Assembly (NCBI GenBank): GCA_016219965.1
Contig: JACRJM010000007.1
Location: forward strand, 248,001-312,000
Source: Candidatus Schekmanbacteria bacterium
Lineage (GTDB): Bacteria > Schekmanbacteria > GWA2-38-11 > J061
Direction: 5' to 3'
Length of the DNA: 64,000 nt
Both the position numbers and the translations under genes were made by a program. The notes beneath the pieces are model-generated. The model had not been told where the DNA came from. It searched no databases and saw only the letters and a list, made by a program, of their open reading frames with translations. This document shows, in pieces, positions 27,212 through 35,852 of this stretch; position 1 is the stretch's first letter, and each line of letters opens with the position of its first letter.

Positions 27212-27265
27212 TCTTTCCTCCCCTGCTTCCGGCCTTAATGATTCTAAAATACCATTTTAGAAAAA

Positions 27266-27955
27266 TTAAAACAATATGCTCAGGTGCCTTTCAGCCCAGT
27301 CTTTACCAAAAAGTTTAACAGTATGAACTGCACCCGGATCCTTTTCTTTGTAAACCTCGGTGTAGTGTTCCATGAATTTCTTAATGGCATCCCTGGTTTC
27401 AACTGATACCGGTTCAGCCTTTTCAGCAAAATCAAGATAGAGGTCCAGATGTTTCAGAAAAACCTCCTTTACACGCCCTTCATTTTTCATCTCGGTAATA
27501 CAATGTATGCCGTAACCTGAACGGAATTCGGCAGTCCATGTTGATTTAAGGGGAGTTGCCGTCATATCATTATAAGAATCGAATAGCGGCTTTAAAGGTT
27601 CTATGTATTTTTTCTTATACTCAGGAGTTTGAAGTACGGGTTTAATATCCAGGACTATCAATATCCTTCCCCTCATCTCTCTTATGTCGTAGGCAAAGAT
27701 CGGGAGATCATATTTTTCATCAGAGAAGATAGTGCCGGCGTAACCGTAGCCTTCGATGTCATTCCCCCCTTTGCCAAGACATATTTTCCTGAATTTTTCA
27801 CTCTTCTTCAGATATGTATAGCTCGTATAATTCCCGCCTTCTGGCTGAGGAACGGTCTTTTCGAGAAGATCCGGGTCAATGCCTTTTATATCTTCAAGCT
27901 TAATCCCCCTTTTCCCCAACATTGACTTCACAAGTTCTGTACAATCATAATCCAT
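27266..27955 (-). CDS. Ferredoxin-dependent bilin reductase (PcyA/HY2) family homologue
   Basis: A 229-residue protein. The stretch FRKICLG to FAYDI aligns by eye, without gaps over 34 positions, to the cyanobacterial PcyA stretch FRKLHIE to FGCDI, including YDLPIFAYDI against YGLPLFGCDI. The C-terminus KEKDPGAVHTVKLFGKDWAE matches the family's [20 protein letters not shown]. The catalytic Asp of PcyA (D105) is kept as Asp90, but PcyA Glu76 and His88 correspond to Gly61 and Ala73. Family members reduce biliverdin with ferredoxin. No heme oxygenase or phytochrome is in the window. An AGGAGG site supports the start. It lies 80 bp downstream of a methyltransferase gene on the same strand. Confidence 0.7.
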   Translation of the reverse strand: MDYDCTELVKSMLGKRGIKLEDIKGIDPDLLEKTVPQPEGGNYTSYTYLKKSEKFRKICLGKGGNDIEGYGYAGTIFSDEKYDLPIFAYDIREMRGRILIVLDIKPVLQTPEYKKKYIEPLKPLFDSYNDMTATPLKSTWTAEFRSGYGIHCITEMKNEGRVKEVFLKHLDLYLDFAEKAEPVSVETRDAIKKFMEHYTEVYKEKDPGAVHTVKLFGKDWAERHLSILF

Positions 27956-28035
27956 AAATAATCCTCCTTAATTTTTTGTCGAGCAATTACTCGGATTTAT
28001 ACTAATAAAAAAATAAATTGCAATACAGCAAACAA

Positions 28036-29037
28036 TTATTTTACCGCAGTTACAAGTTGAGACCACATGGGAGGGCCAGGTTCAATTAGAGATACTTTTT
28101 TAAACCCTGCCTGCTGGAGCCAGTCCTTCACTTCAATAAATTTATAACAGTTCCCCTTTGTAAAGAGGAGCATGGTAACTGCAAAGACCGCTCCATCGGA
28201 AGGCATAGTGCCGGTTTTGTCGAGGATATGATCTTTTATCATAATCATACCGCCGGGGTTCAATGAACTATAGATTTTCTTCATAAGTGCGCAATTATCT
28301 TTTTCATTTTCTGCATGGATTATATTTGAAAGAAAAGCGACATCATATCCTTCAGGGATTTCATCGTTGTTGTAATCGCCTGGAATCATCTTTATTCTTT
28401 TCTTCATTCTGAACTGCTCAATTACTTCTGCCGTAATTTTAAGGGTAGCGGGTAGGTCAAACACGGCTGCTTCAAGATCCGGGTTAGCAATGCAGAACTG
28501 AATCGCAAAAGTCCCGGGTCCGCCGCCGATATCAATAAGCTTCTTATGACCTTTTAGTTTAATCTTTTTTGCAAGATGCACAGCATCCCCTCTTGCCATT
28601 GCAATACTGTGCATCCCCATTATGAATTTTCTCACTTGCTCGGGATCAGCCTGAAACATGTCAGGGATTTTCGCGGATGTTCCGCTTACTACCGATTCTT
28701 CAAGCATCCCCCAGTACGGCCATTGCATTGCATCGAACTCAACCATATGCCCATAATATCGTTTTTTCCCCTTAACAAGGAACTCTTCAGAGCTAGGCGA
28801 ATTGAAGAATTTTTCTCTCTTCTTTTTAATGAGCCCCATTCCGGCAAGCGCATGAAGCAAAATTGACGTGCCGCGTCTGCTGGCTTTTATCTTTCTTGCA
28901 AGGTCGTAAACTGTAGCGGGTTTTGAGGAAAGTTTTGAGAAAATGTCCAGATTCACTGCTGTATGGAGAATGGCAGACCGGCCATAATCATCTGAAAGTT
29001 CCATTATATAAGATGCATCAATTTTCTCTTTTTTCAT
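28036..29037 (-). CDS. O-methyltransferase family 2-like SAM methyltransferase
   Basis: About 334 residues. The N-terminal winged-helix dimerisation domain (YGRSAILHTAVNLDIFSKL, ASRRGTSILLHALAGMGLI) is followed by a class I SAM-binding domain with LIDIGGGPGTFAI and the catalytic-side stretch FLSNIIHAENEKDN. Relatives methylate small molecules, including plant phenolics, hydroxyneurosporene and bacteriochlorophyll (BchU). The start at 29037 has GGAGAGGG just upstream; the frame stays open further but lacks homology. With the bilin-reductase-like gene downstream, a tetrapyrrole substrate is possible but unproven. Confidence 0.85.
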   Translation of the reverse strand: MKKEKIDASYIMELSDDYGRSAILHTAVNLDIFSKLSSKPATVYDLARKIKASRRGTSILLHALAGMGLIKKKREKFFNSPSSEEFLVKGKKRYYGHMVEFDAMQWPYWGMLEESVVSGTSAKIPDMFQADPEQVRKFIMGMHSIAMARGDAVHLAKKIKLKGHKKLIDIGGGPGTFAIQFCIANPDLEAAVFDLPATLKITAEVIEQFRMKKRIKMIPGDYNNDEIPEGYDVAFLSNIIHAENEKDNCALMKKIYSSLNPGGMIMIKDHILDKTGTMPSDGAVFAVTMLLFTKGNCYKFIEVKDWLQQAGFKKVSLIEPGPPMWSQLVTAVK

Positions 29038-29131
29038 AGTCCCTCTCCTGTTTTCTGGTCCGGTATCTCGCACTTTAAACTCTCCCCGCCTATTTGCTTG
29101 ATTTGGATATATAAAAACAATTAGACTGAAA

Positions 29132-29146
29132 GTGTATATTATACAC
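29132..29146. promoter_or_regulatory. Palindromic operator candidate upstream of putA
   Basis: GTGTATA-T-TATACAC is a perfect inverted repeat with 7-bp arms, centred 47 bp before the putA ATG in the divergent gap shared with the methyltransferase gene. A Crp-family regulator encoded just downstream of putA is a possible ligand. Confidence 0.5.
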
Positions 29147-29185
29147 AAGACATTTTTTTATTATACAGAACTTAAGGGAAAATAG

Positions 29186-32134
29186 ATGCAGGAGTTTATA
29201 AGAAAAATCGAGCCAGACATAAAAAGGCACGGTGAGCTGCTTTTTAAAAGGGTCAAGGAACATGCCTCTCATTCACATCGCGCCGAGATATGGGAAAACG
29301 AAATAATGGAATGGTGCATGAAGGATGAATATCTTAAAAAACAGGTACTCACTTTCATTGATGTCTATCCTTCCCTTAAAACTCCGGCACAGCTTGTAAA
29401 GCACATGAAAGAATATTTTCCCACCGGAGAACATCGCCTGCCGGTAAATCTCCGCCTTGCCTCAACTGCAGCAAAGGGGGGAGTTATAACATCAGGTTTT
29501 ATTTCAGCGGCCACCCATTGGAGCATTGAAAGGATGGCAAGGAAGTTTATCGCAGGAGACAATATAGAGCATGCCCTTAATGCCATAAAATCCATAGAGG
29601 CAGAGGGAATGACCTTTACCTTCGATATCCTCGGCGAGGCGACAACAAGCGAGGAGCAGGCTGAACGCTATGTGAATTCCTACATAAACCTGATTGAAGG
29701 ACTTTCAACGCACAATGAGTTCAGCACCGTAGAAAACAGGATAAATGTATCAGTAAAGATCTCATCACTCTATTCACAGTTTGATCCTCTAAACAGTACC
29801 GGTACATCATTGATTGTACGAAGCAGGCTGAAGAAGATTCTCGATTGTGCTCTAAGATTCTCCGCTGATGTCACCATAGATATGGAGCAATACTCTTACA
29901 GGGACCTCACATTGCGAATCATAGAAGATATGTTTGAAAATGGAGAAATTCCTGATTCATGCATTATCGGGATTGTCCTCCAGGCATATCTTAAAGATTC
30001 GAAATCCCAGCTTCAAAGGACGCTTGCATGGCTTAAGCGCAAGGGAAAAAAGCTCAATATAAGACTTGTCAAAGGTGCTTACTGGGACTATGAAACCATA
30101 ATCTCAAAGGCTAACCGGTGGGAGTCTCCTGTTTTTGAAAATAAAGACATGACTGATGCGAATTTTGAGATCCTTTCTGCCATGCTGTTTGAAAACAGTG
30201 ATTGTGTAAATGCAGCTTTTGCAAGCCATAATATTAGAAGCATTGCAACAGCCATAGCACTTGCTGAAGAAATGGGCGTTAATAAAGATGCATTTGAATT
30301 CCAGCTTCTCTACGGAATGGGCGACCCAATAAAAAAAGCTCTAGTTGATGGAGGATACAGGGTAAGAGTCTATGCTCCCTTCGGAGAAATCATTCCGGGC
30401 ATGGGATATCTTGTAAGAAGGATACTGGAAAATACTTCAAACAATTCCTTCCTGATGAAAAGCTTCTTTCATGAAGAACCGGTTGCCAGCCTCCTTGAAA
30501 GCCCGCATGAAATTATTACTCCACAGACAGTCTATTCTAAAAAAGAAGAATCAACAGGCTTTCAAATAGAACCCCTTGCTGATTTCTCGATTCTACAAAA
30601 CCGGGAAGAAATCTTAAAAGAAATCGGGCATGTAAAATCAAAAACAGGCAGGCACTATCCACTTATAATCGGAGGCAAAAGGAAGGAGACATCAGAGTGG
30701 ATTTCCTCCTTAAATCCTTCTGACCCTGATATGGTTGTAGGATTTTCAGCAAAAGCATCCCGCGAAGATGCCGGGAGAGCTGTTGAAGAAGCGTCAAAAG
30801 CATTTGAGAGATGGAAAAAAGTTCCCCATGACAGGCGCTGCGAATATCTTTTTAACGCAGCCAAAATAATGCGCAGAAACCGTTTTGAGCTTGCAGCTCT
30901 TGAGATGATAGAATGCGGAAAGCCTGCAAGGGAAGCAGATGCTGATGTCTGCGAGGCGGTAGATTATTTAAATTATTATGCCTATGAGATTATGAGGCTT
31001 GGTTCTCCGCGCATCCTCGATCCTATACATGGCGAGACAAACACCTATTCCTATATTCCAAGAGGGGTGGCAGTTGTAATATCTCCCTGGAATTTTCCTC
31101 TTGCTATCCTTACAGGAATGGCATCAGCCGCTATTGCGGCCGGAAATACAGTCATCATGAAACCCGCAGAGCAGTCTCCAGTGATCGCATACAGGCTTAT
31201 GGAAATTTTTGAAGAAGCAGGTATCCCGGATGGCGTCGTAAATTTGATTTCAGGTAAAGGTGAAGAAGCGGGCGCATATCTTGTAAGTCATCCGGGAATC
31301 GACCTCATAGCATTTACCGGTTCAATGGAAGTCGGGCTTAAAATAAATGAGACTGCCGCACAAACCGGAAAATTTCAGAAAAATATTAAAAAGGTCATTG
31401 CCGAGATGGGCGGGAAAAATGCCCTTATCATTGACAGTGATGCAGACATGGACGAAGCGGTAAAAGCCACAGTAGCGTCGGCCTTCGGTTACTCCGGGCA
31501 GAAATGTTCAGCCTGCTCGCGTGTCATAGTATTAAAAGACATATATGATCATTTTGTGATGAGATTAAAAGAAAGCACGGCAGGTATAAAAATCGGGTCT
31601 GCTGAAGAACCTTCAACATTTATAGGGCCCCTTATCGACGGCAATGCCCTCGACAAGGTCAGGAAATACATTGAGCTTGGAAAGAAAGAAGCGGAGACTA
31701 TTTACGAAACCCCTTCAATATTTCTTCCTGAAAAGGGATATTTTGCAGGGCCTGCCATATTCGCATGCAGCGGCAATACATGTGCTATAGCAGGAGACGA
31801 GATATTCGGGCCAGTACTTTCAGTTTTCCGTGCAGACAACATAGAAGAAGCAATAAAGCTTGCAAACGGAAGCAGGTATGCGCTCACAGGGGGTATATTA
31901 TCCAGAAGTCCTGCAAACATCCAAAAAGTAAAACAGGAACTGAATGCAGGCAACATCTATATAAACAGGAAGATAACAGGCGCTATCGTTGGAAGGCAGC
32001 CATTCGGGGGATATAAAATGTCCGGCACAGGTTCAAAGGCCGGCGGACCGGATTATCTGCTTCAGTTCATGATACCGGTATCTGTAACTGAAAATATTAT
32101 GAGACATGGCTACGCACCAATTGAAGAAGAGTGA
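29186..32134 (+). CDS. putA: Bifunctional proline dehydrogenase / P5C dehydrogenase
   Basis: A 982-residue fusion that oxidises proline to glutamate. Residues about 30-480 form the FAD-dependent proline dehydrogenase barrel (TFDILGEATTSEEQAERYV, RLVKGAYWDYE, ILENTSNNSF). Residues about 500-980 form the NAD-dependent aldehyde dehydrogenase (ISPWNFPLAI, EMGGKNALII, SGYSGQ-type loop with catalytic Cys in GQKCSACSRV). It lacks the N-terminal ribbon-helix-helix of the autoregulatory E. coli type, so control may come from the Crp-family gene 17 bp downstream. The ATG follows an AAGGGAAA ribosome site. Confidence 0.94.
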   Translation: MQEFIRKIEPDIKRHGELLFKRVKEHASHSHRAEIWENEIMEWCMKDEYLKKQVLTFIDVYPSLKTPAQLVKHMKEYFPTGEHRLPVNLRLASTAAKGGVITSGFISAATHWSIERMARKFIAGDNIEHALNAIKSIEAEGMTFTFDILGEATTSEEQAERYVNSYINLIEGLSTHNEFSTVENRINVSVKISSLYSQFDPLNSTGTSLIVRSRLKKILDCALRFSADVTIDMEQYSYRDLTLRIIEDMFENGEIPDSCIIGIVLQAYLKDSKSQLQRTLAWLKRKGKKLNIRLVKGAYWDYETIISKANRWESPVFENKDMTDANFEILSAMLFENSDCVNAAFASHNIRSIATAIALAEEMGVNKDAFEFQLLYGMGDPIKKALVDGGYRVRVYAPFGEIIPGMGYLVRRILENTSNNSFLMKSFFHEEPVASLLESPHEIITPQTVYSKKEESTGFQIEPLADFSILQNREEILKEIGHVKSKTGRHYPLIIGGKRKETSEWISSLNPSDPDMVVGFSAKASREDAGRAVEEASKAFERWKKVPHDRRCEYLFNAAKIMRRNRFELAALEMIECGKPAREADADVCEAVDYLNYYAYEIMRLGSPRILDPIHGETNTYSYIPRGVAVVISPWNFPLAILTGMASAAIAAGNTVIMKPAEQSPVIAYRLMEIFEEAGIPDGVVNLISGKGEEAGAYLVSHPGIDLIAFTGSMEVGLKINETAAQTGKFQKNIKKVIAEMGGKNALIIDSDADMDEAVKATVASAFGYSGQKCSACSRVIVLKDIYDHFVMRLKESTAGIKIGSAEEPSTFIGPLIDGNALDKVRKYIELGKKEAETIYETPSIFLPEKGYFAGPAIFACSGNTCAIAGDEIFGPVLSVFRADNIEEAIKLANGSRYALTGGILSRSPANIQKVKQELNAGNIYINRKITGAIVGRQPFGGYKMSGTGSKAGGPDYLLQFMIPVSVTENIMRHGYAPIEEE

Positions 32135-32151
32135 TTTAAGGGGATAAACAT

Positions 32152-32853
32152 ATGGAAATCAAAGATGCCAATTTAATAAGCAGTATTCCTCTTTTTAAAG
32201 ACCTTGACGGAGAGATACTTAAAATACTGCTAAGTATCATAACAAAGAAAACTTTTGATAAGGGTGAAATTGTTTTCAATGACGGCGATGATGCTGATGG
32301 TTTTTACATTGTGGAATCAGGGCTTGTTAAAGTCTTTAAACTTTCAAATGACGGGAAAGAGCAGATTCTGCATATTATTGAAAAAGGAGGAAGTTTCGGC
32401 GAAGCTGCAATATTCTCGAAAGAACCCTATCCTGCATATGCTGAAGCGATTAAACACTCAACGCTTATTTATATTGGAAGAGATAGGTTCATGACATTGC
32501 TCAAAAAATATCCGGAGCTTAGCCTGAAGATGCTGGCGTCAATGTCAAGATATCTGATGCAGTTTAACAGGATGATCGAGGAGCTTTCTCTTAAAGAAGT
32601 ATCCTCGAGACTTGCAAGTTTCATATTAAAGGAAATGAAAAAGGCAAGGCACTTGAAAAAAAGCAATGTAACAGAGTTTGAAATAGAAATAAGCAAGGTA
32701 CAGCTTGCCCGCCAGCTTGGCACAGTGAATGAAACCCTTTACAGAACATTCAAGAAATTAAAAGAACGAAAAATAATAGACTTTAAAGGGAAAAAGGTAC
32801 TGGTTAAGAATATCGATGCGCTTCAGTCACTGGCAGAAGGGAATAAAGATTAG
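32152..32853 (+). CDS. Crp/Fnr family transcriptional regulator
   Basis: A 233-residue regulator with an N-terminal cyclic-nucleotide-binding-fold domain (about 10-125, FKDLDGEILKILLSI to SFGEAAIFSKEPYPAYAEA), a long dimer helix and a C-terminal winged helix (LARQLGTVNETLYRTFKKLK). No N-terminal Fnr-type cysteines are seen, so it is not an oxygen-sensing Fnr. The effector could be cAMP-like, heme or another ligand. It directly follows putA with an AAGGGG site and probably belongs to the same transcript. Possible targets in the window are the palindromes before putA and before the octaheme cytochrome gene. Confidence 0.88.
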   Translation: MEIKDANLISSIPLFKDLDGEILKILLSIITKKTFDKGEIVFNDGDDADGFYIVESGLVKVFKLSNDGKEQILHIIEKGGSFGEAAIFSKEPYPAYAEAIKHSTLIYIGRDRFMTLLKKYPELSLKMLASMSRYLMQFNRMIEELSLKEVSSRLASFILKEMKKARHLKKSNVTEFEIEISKVQLARQLGTVNETLYRTFKKLKERKIIDFKGKKVLVKNIDALQSLAEGNKD

Positions 32854-32867
32854 AGACATGATTAACA

Positions 32868-33800
32868 TCAGCCGTTAACTATATCATCTATAATCTGACG
32901 AACAGTATATGCTGGTTTGCCGAGAACATTAACCGTTTTTTTAATGTCTCTGGTAATATCATAACCCAGCATTTTCACAAAAAGCGGAGGTATTGGAGAG
33001 ATGCCAAGCTTCCAGAGAAGCCAGAGTATTGCAACAGCAGGCTTTTCCGGGAGAGTAATCGGAAATGGTTTTCGCCCGCCAAGCATTGCTGCCTCGGAAA
33101 ATATTTCAGAAAGCGTCATCTTATCTTTTGCATAAACATCAAAAATCCCTTCCTTACCAACTGCATTCATAGATGCATTAATCACGTCATTTATATGAAC
33201 AAGAGGGATTGGCGGATTCTTGCCTGAAAGTCTTATAAATCTACCGTTCTCTGATGTATTTTTAATCATGCCACCTATTCCTTCTCTTCCTCCGGGCAAG
33301 CACACTGCGCCAAGCCTCAAGATCGCAAGCCGAAACCCGTATTTTGCAGCAGCCTCTATAAAGATATTTTCCGCCTTGATTTTGTCATTCGCATAAAGGT
33401 CATCTCCGGGGTTTAAGTAATTGCCTTCCTTATCATAAATACCGCCCTTCTCTGCAGAGTTTCCGTAAACACGGCAGCTGCTTATGAAAACGATATTTTT
33501 CACGCCATTTTTTCCTGCGCACGCTGCTATATTTTTTGAACCATTAATATCAATGTCATACCTTGTTTTTGCATCCATCTTGGGTTTGGTGGAAAATGCC
33601 ATATGGATTACTGAGCTAACCTTATTCTCTTTAATAAGGTCAAAAATGCTCCTGTCACGGACATCCATCTTTCTGCATTTATAAAGAGGAAGTTCAGGAT
33701 TACACATATAGTCAATACCGATAAAATCGATACCATCATTAATAAGCCTCTCTGACAGCCTTTTCCCGATATGTCCTGCTGATCCTGTTACAAGAATCAT
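32868..33800 (-). CDS. NAD-dependent epimerase/dehydratase family protein
   Basis: A 310-residue extended short-chain dehydrogenase. The nucleotide motif is VTGSAGHIGKRL, and the active site has Ser-Ser in FISSCRVYGNS with a Tyr-x3-Lys in YANDKIKAE. The C-terminus carries a weakly hydrophobic stretch (PAVAILWLLWKLGISPIPPL). The substrate is probably a nucleotide sugar, but cannot be named. It converges with the Crp-family gene (14 bp gap). Confidence 0.85.
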   Translation of the reverse strand: MILVTGSAGHIGKRLSERLINDGIDFIGIDYMCNPELPLYKCRKMDVRDRSIFDLIKENKVSSVIHMAFSTKPKMDAKTRYDIDINGSKNIAACAGKNGVKNIVFISSCRVYGNSAEKGGIYDKEGNYLNPGDDLYANDKIKAENIFIEAAAKYGFRLAILRLGAVCLPGGREGIGGMIKNTSENGRFIRLSGKNPPIPLVHINDVINASMNAVGKEGIFDVYAKDKMTLSEIFSEAAMLGGRKPFPITLPEKPAVAILWLLWKLGISPIPPLFVKMLGYDITRDIKKTVNVLGKPAYTVRQIIDDIVNG

Positions 33801-33845
33801 GGAATCTCCAAATTACATAAAAAAACCTATTTTAAACTCGCTCAA

Positions 33846-33865
33846 ACATACTATCTTAAGTATGT
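33846..33865. promoter_or_regulatory. Inverted repeat in the divergent gap between epimerase and AsmA-like genes
   Basis: ACATACT and AGTATGT are separated by 6 bp and followed on the plus strand by a T8 run. No plus-strand gene ends just upstream, so an operator between the divergent genes is more likely than a terminator. Confidence 0.35.
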
Positions 33866-33919
33866 GATATAGTTTTTTTTACCATAAAAAACAATAATGA
33901 TTAAAAGAGGAAATTTATC

Positions 33920-34690
33920 ATGAAAAAATGGTTGATTATCTTCGGAATAATTGTAGTTGTCGTAATTGCCCTCATTTTTGCAGGACTCTCTAATCTTGGT
34001 CTAATTATCAAAAACGCCATTAACTCATACGGGCCCGGAATAACCAAAACTGATTTAAGCGTCGGAGATGTAAGTGTCTCTCTTTTTTCCGGAAAGGCAA
34101 AGCTAAAAGACTTCTATCTTGGCAATCCTGGAGGTTTCAAATCTCCTCAGGCAGTGAAGGTAAAATCCATAGCAGTTGATGTTGATGAAAAGTCCATAAA
34201 TAAGGATGTGATAGTCATTGACCGGATTGAAATTCTCCAGCCTGAAATAAGTTATGAGATGAAAAACGGTACAGATAATTTCAAGAAGATATTAGACAAC
34301 ATGAAAAGGGATAATGCCCCGAAAGAAAAATCGTCAGAGATAAAAGATGGGAAAAAAGGTAAAGAACAAAAAATTATTATAAAAGACCTGCTCATAACTG
34401 ATGGGAAGGTAAATGTTACAACTCAATTCCTTGCAGAAAAAAACATAAGTATACCATTGCCGGAAATCCATCTTGCCAATATAGGCAACGCTGAAAATGG
34501 TACAACACCGGAAGAGATAGCAAAACAAATTTTACAATCTTTGCAAGAGAACTTAACGTCAGCTGCAGTCACCGATGCCATCAACAGCCAGTTAAAAGAT
34601 TTGGGAATCAATGTTGATGTTTTCGGGAAGAGAGGGCAAAAAGACCTCGATAAATTGACAAACAAGTTAAAAGGGTTGCTCGGTAAATAA
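33920..34690 (+). CDS. Membrane-anchored AsmA/DUF748-like protein
   Basis: A 256-residue protein with an N-terminal membrane helix (WLIIFGIIVVVVIALIFAGL). The domain behind it resembles the first part of AsmA/DUF748 proteins (VGDVSVSLFSGKAKLKDFYL, VKVKSIAVDVDEKSI, VIDRIEILQPEISYEM). A lysine-rich linker and a helical C-terminus follow. AsmA-like proteins work at the cell envelope, some in lipid transport, but this short form has no defined role. An AGAGGAAA site precedes the ATG. Confidence 0.65.
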   Translation: MKKWLIIFGIIVVVVIALIFAGLSNLGLIIKNAINSYGPGITKTDLSVGDVSVSLFSGKAKLKDFYLGNPGGFKSPQAVKVKSIAVDVDEKSINKDVIVIDRIEILQPEISYEMKNGTDNFKKILDNMKRDNAPKEKSSEIKDGKKGKEQKIIIKDLLITDGKVNVTTQFLAEKNISIPLPEIHLANIGNAENGTTPEEIAKQILQSLQENLTSAAVTDAINSQLKDLGINVDVFGKRGQKDLDKLTNKLKGLLGK

Positions 34691-34697
34691 CTTGCTT

Positions 34698-34733
34698 CAA
34701 CCCGCTTCACTTTATGGAAAGAGAAGCGGGTTG
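34698..34733. terminator. GC-rich hairpin between convergent genes
   Basis: CAACCCGCTTC and GAAGCGGGTTG form a perfect 11-bp stem with a 14-base loop, 8 bp beyond the AsmA-like stop. Neither strand has a T tract, so it may act as a weak bidirectional terminator or RNA-end stabiliser. Confidence 0.5.
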
Positions 34734-34759
34734 CAAATCTACTTTGCAGTTAAAAAAGC

Positions 34760-35794
34760 CTACAAGCTGTGCACAAGATCTACCAGAAACTTTGCCTTTT
34801 CAAATGGTGTGCTTCTGATTATCCATCCGCCAAGGCTAAAGATATGTGCAGGTGCGGCTTTTCCGGCTTCTACTATAGCCTTAACCTTCTTTTCTATGAC
34901 TTTTTCCGGCGCAAAAAGGACATGGGGCTCCAGGTTTCCTTGAACAACCTGTTTTCCCCCAAATCTTTTTATTACCTGTGTTATATCAATAACCCAGCTT
35001 ACACCAAGCACATCTGCCTTTAATTCTTCAACAGGTGAATCAAGAAAGCTTGTTCCGTCTGATGCAAAAAGAACAGGCAGACCGGTAGCTTTGGCAGCAT
35101 CAGCCATTCTCTTCATATAAGGATAAGAGAACTCCCTGTAATCTTCAGGGGACATCACTGCCGGGGCATGAAGGTCAAGGAGCATCATTACATCCGCACC
35201 CGCTTTTGCCTGTGCAGAGATTGATTTAACGTAAAAATCAGTAAGCTTTGTAAGAAGCCCGTGAAGTGTTTCAGGCTCTGCATGCATCATCAGTTTCATC
35301 AGGTGATAGGCATTGATACCGGGCATTCTCCCCTCGATTATAAACGATGATGTGCTTAAAGGACCTCCTACCCATCCTATGAGCGGGACTTTCCCTGTAA
35401 GTTCTTTCTTCGCTATCCTCATTGCCTCGAGCCAGACGGTCATAGATTCTTCAGGTTCAGGAACTCTGAGTTTTTTTACGTCTTCCATGGTTCTGACAGC
35501 ATTTTTAACGGTCGGGCCTCCCTGCTCTGAAACAGTAATATCAAGCCCCATTGCTTCGAGAGGAAGAAGAAGGTCTGAAACATGGATTGCCGCATCATAA
35601 CCAACTTCTAAAATTGGGTTTACCGTGCATTGTGCGCTGAGTTCCGGATTCCTCATGACACCTTCAAATCCATACTTCTCTCTTATCTTCTTATTGGTCG
35701 GTGAAGTGACACTCTGGATTTCAACGACTATAGGAATAGTCTTGGGTCTCTTTCCTCTTGCTGCCTGCACATAAATCATTTCTTCGTTCTTCAT
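34760..35794 (-). CDS. Uroporphyrinogen decarboxylase (HemE/MtaA-superfamily) paralogue
   Basis: A 344-residue TIM-barrel protein close to HemE over much of its length (VSDLLLPLEAMGLDITV, VPLIGWVGGPLSTSSFIIEG, VVQGNLEPHVLFAPEKV). The HemE N-terminal RQAGRY substrate-binding motif is absent, being replaced by VEIQSVTSPTNKK. Asp74 matches the catalytic Asp. The active-site Tyr corresponds to Phe151 and the C-terminal His to Gly323. It is therefore probably not a normal uroporphyrinogen decarboxylase. Alternatives are a corrinoid-dependent methyltransferase of the MtaA/CmuA type or another tetrapyrrole enzyme. Confidence 0.78.
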   Translation of the reverse strand: MKNEEMIYVQAARGKRPKTIPIVVEIQSVTSPTNKKIREKYGFEGVMRNPELSAQCTVNPILEVGYDAAIHVSDLLLPLEAMGLDITVSEQGGPTVKNAVRTMEDVKKLRVPEPEESMTVWLEAMRIAKKELTGKVPLIGWVGGPLSTSSFIIEGRMPGINAYHLMKLMMHAEPETLHGLLTKLTDFYVKSISAQAKAGADVMMLLDLHAPAVMSPEDYREFSYPYMKRMADAAKATGLPVLFASDGTSFLDSPVEELKADVLGVSWVIDITQVIKRFGGKQVVQGNLEPHVLFAPEKVIEKKVKAIVEAGKAAPAHIFSLGGWIIRSTPFEKAKFLVDLVHSL

Positions 35795-35852
35795 ATGGTA
35801 TCCTTTCTTTTTTCAAAATCTGATAACTGAATAGTTGATCTTTTTTTAACGT

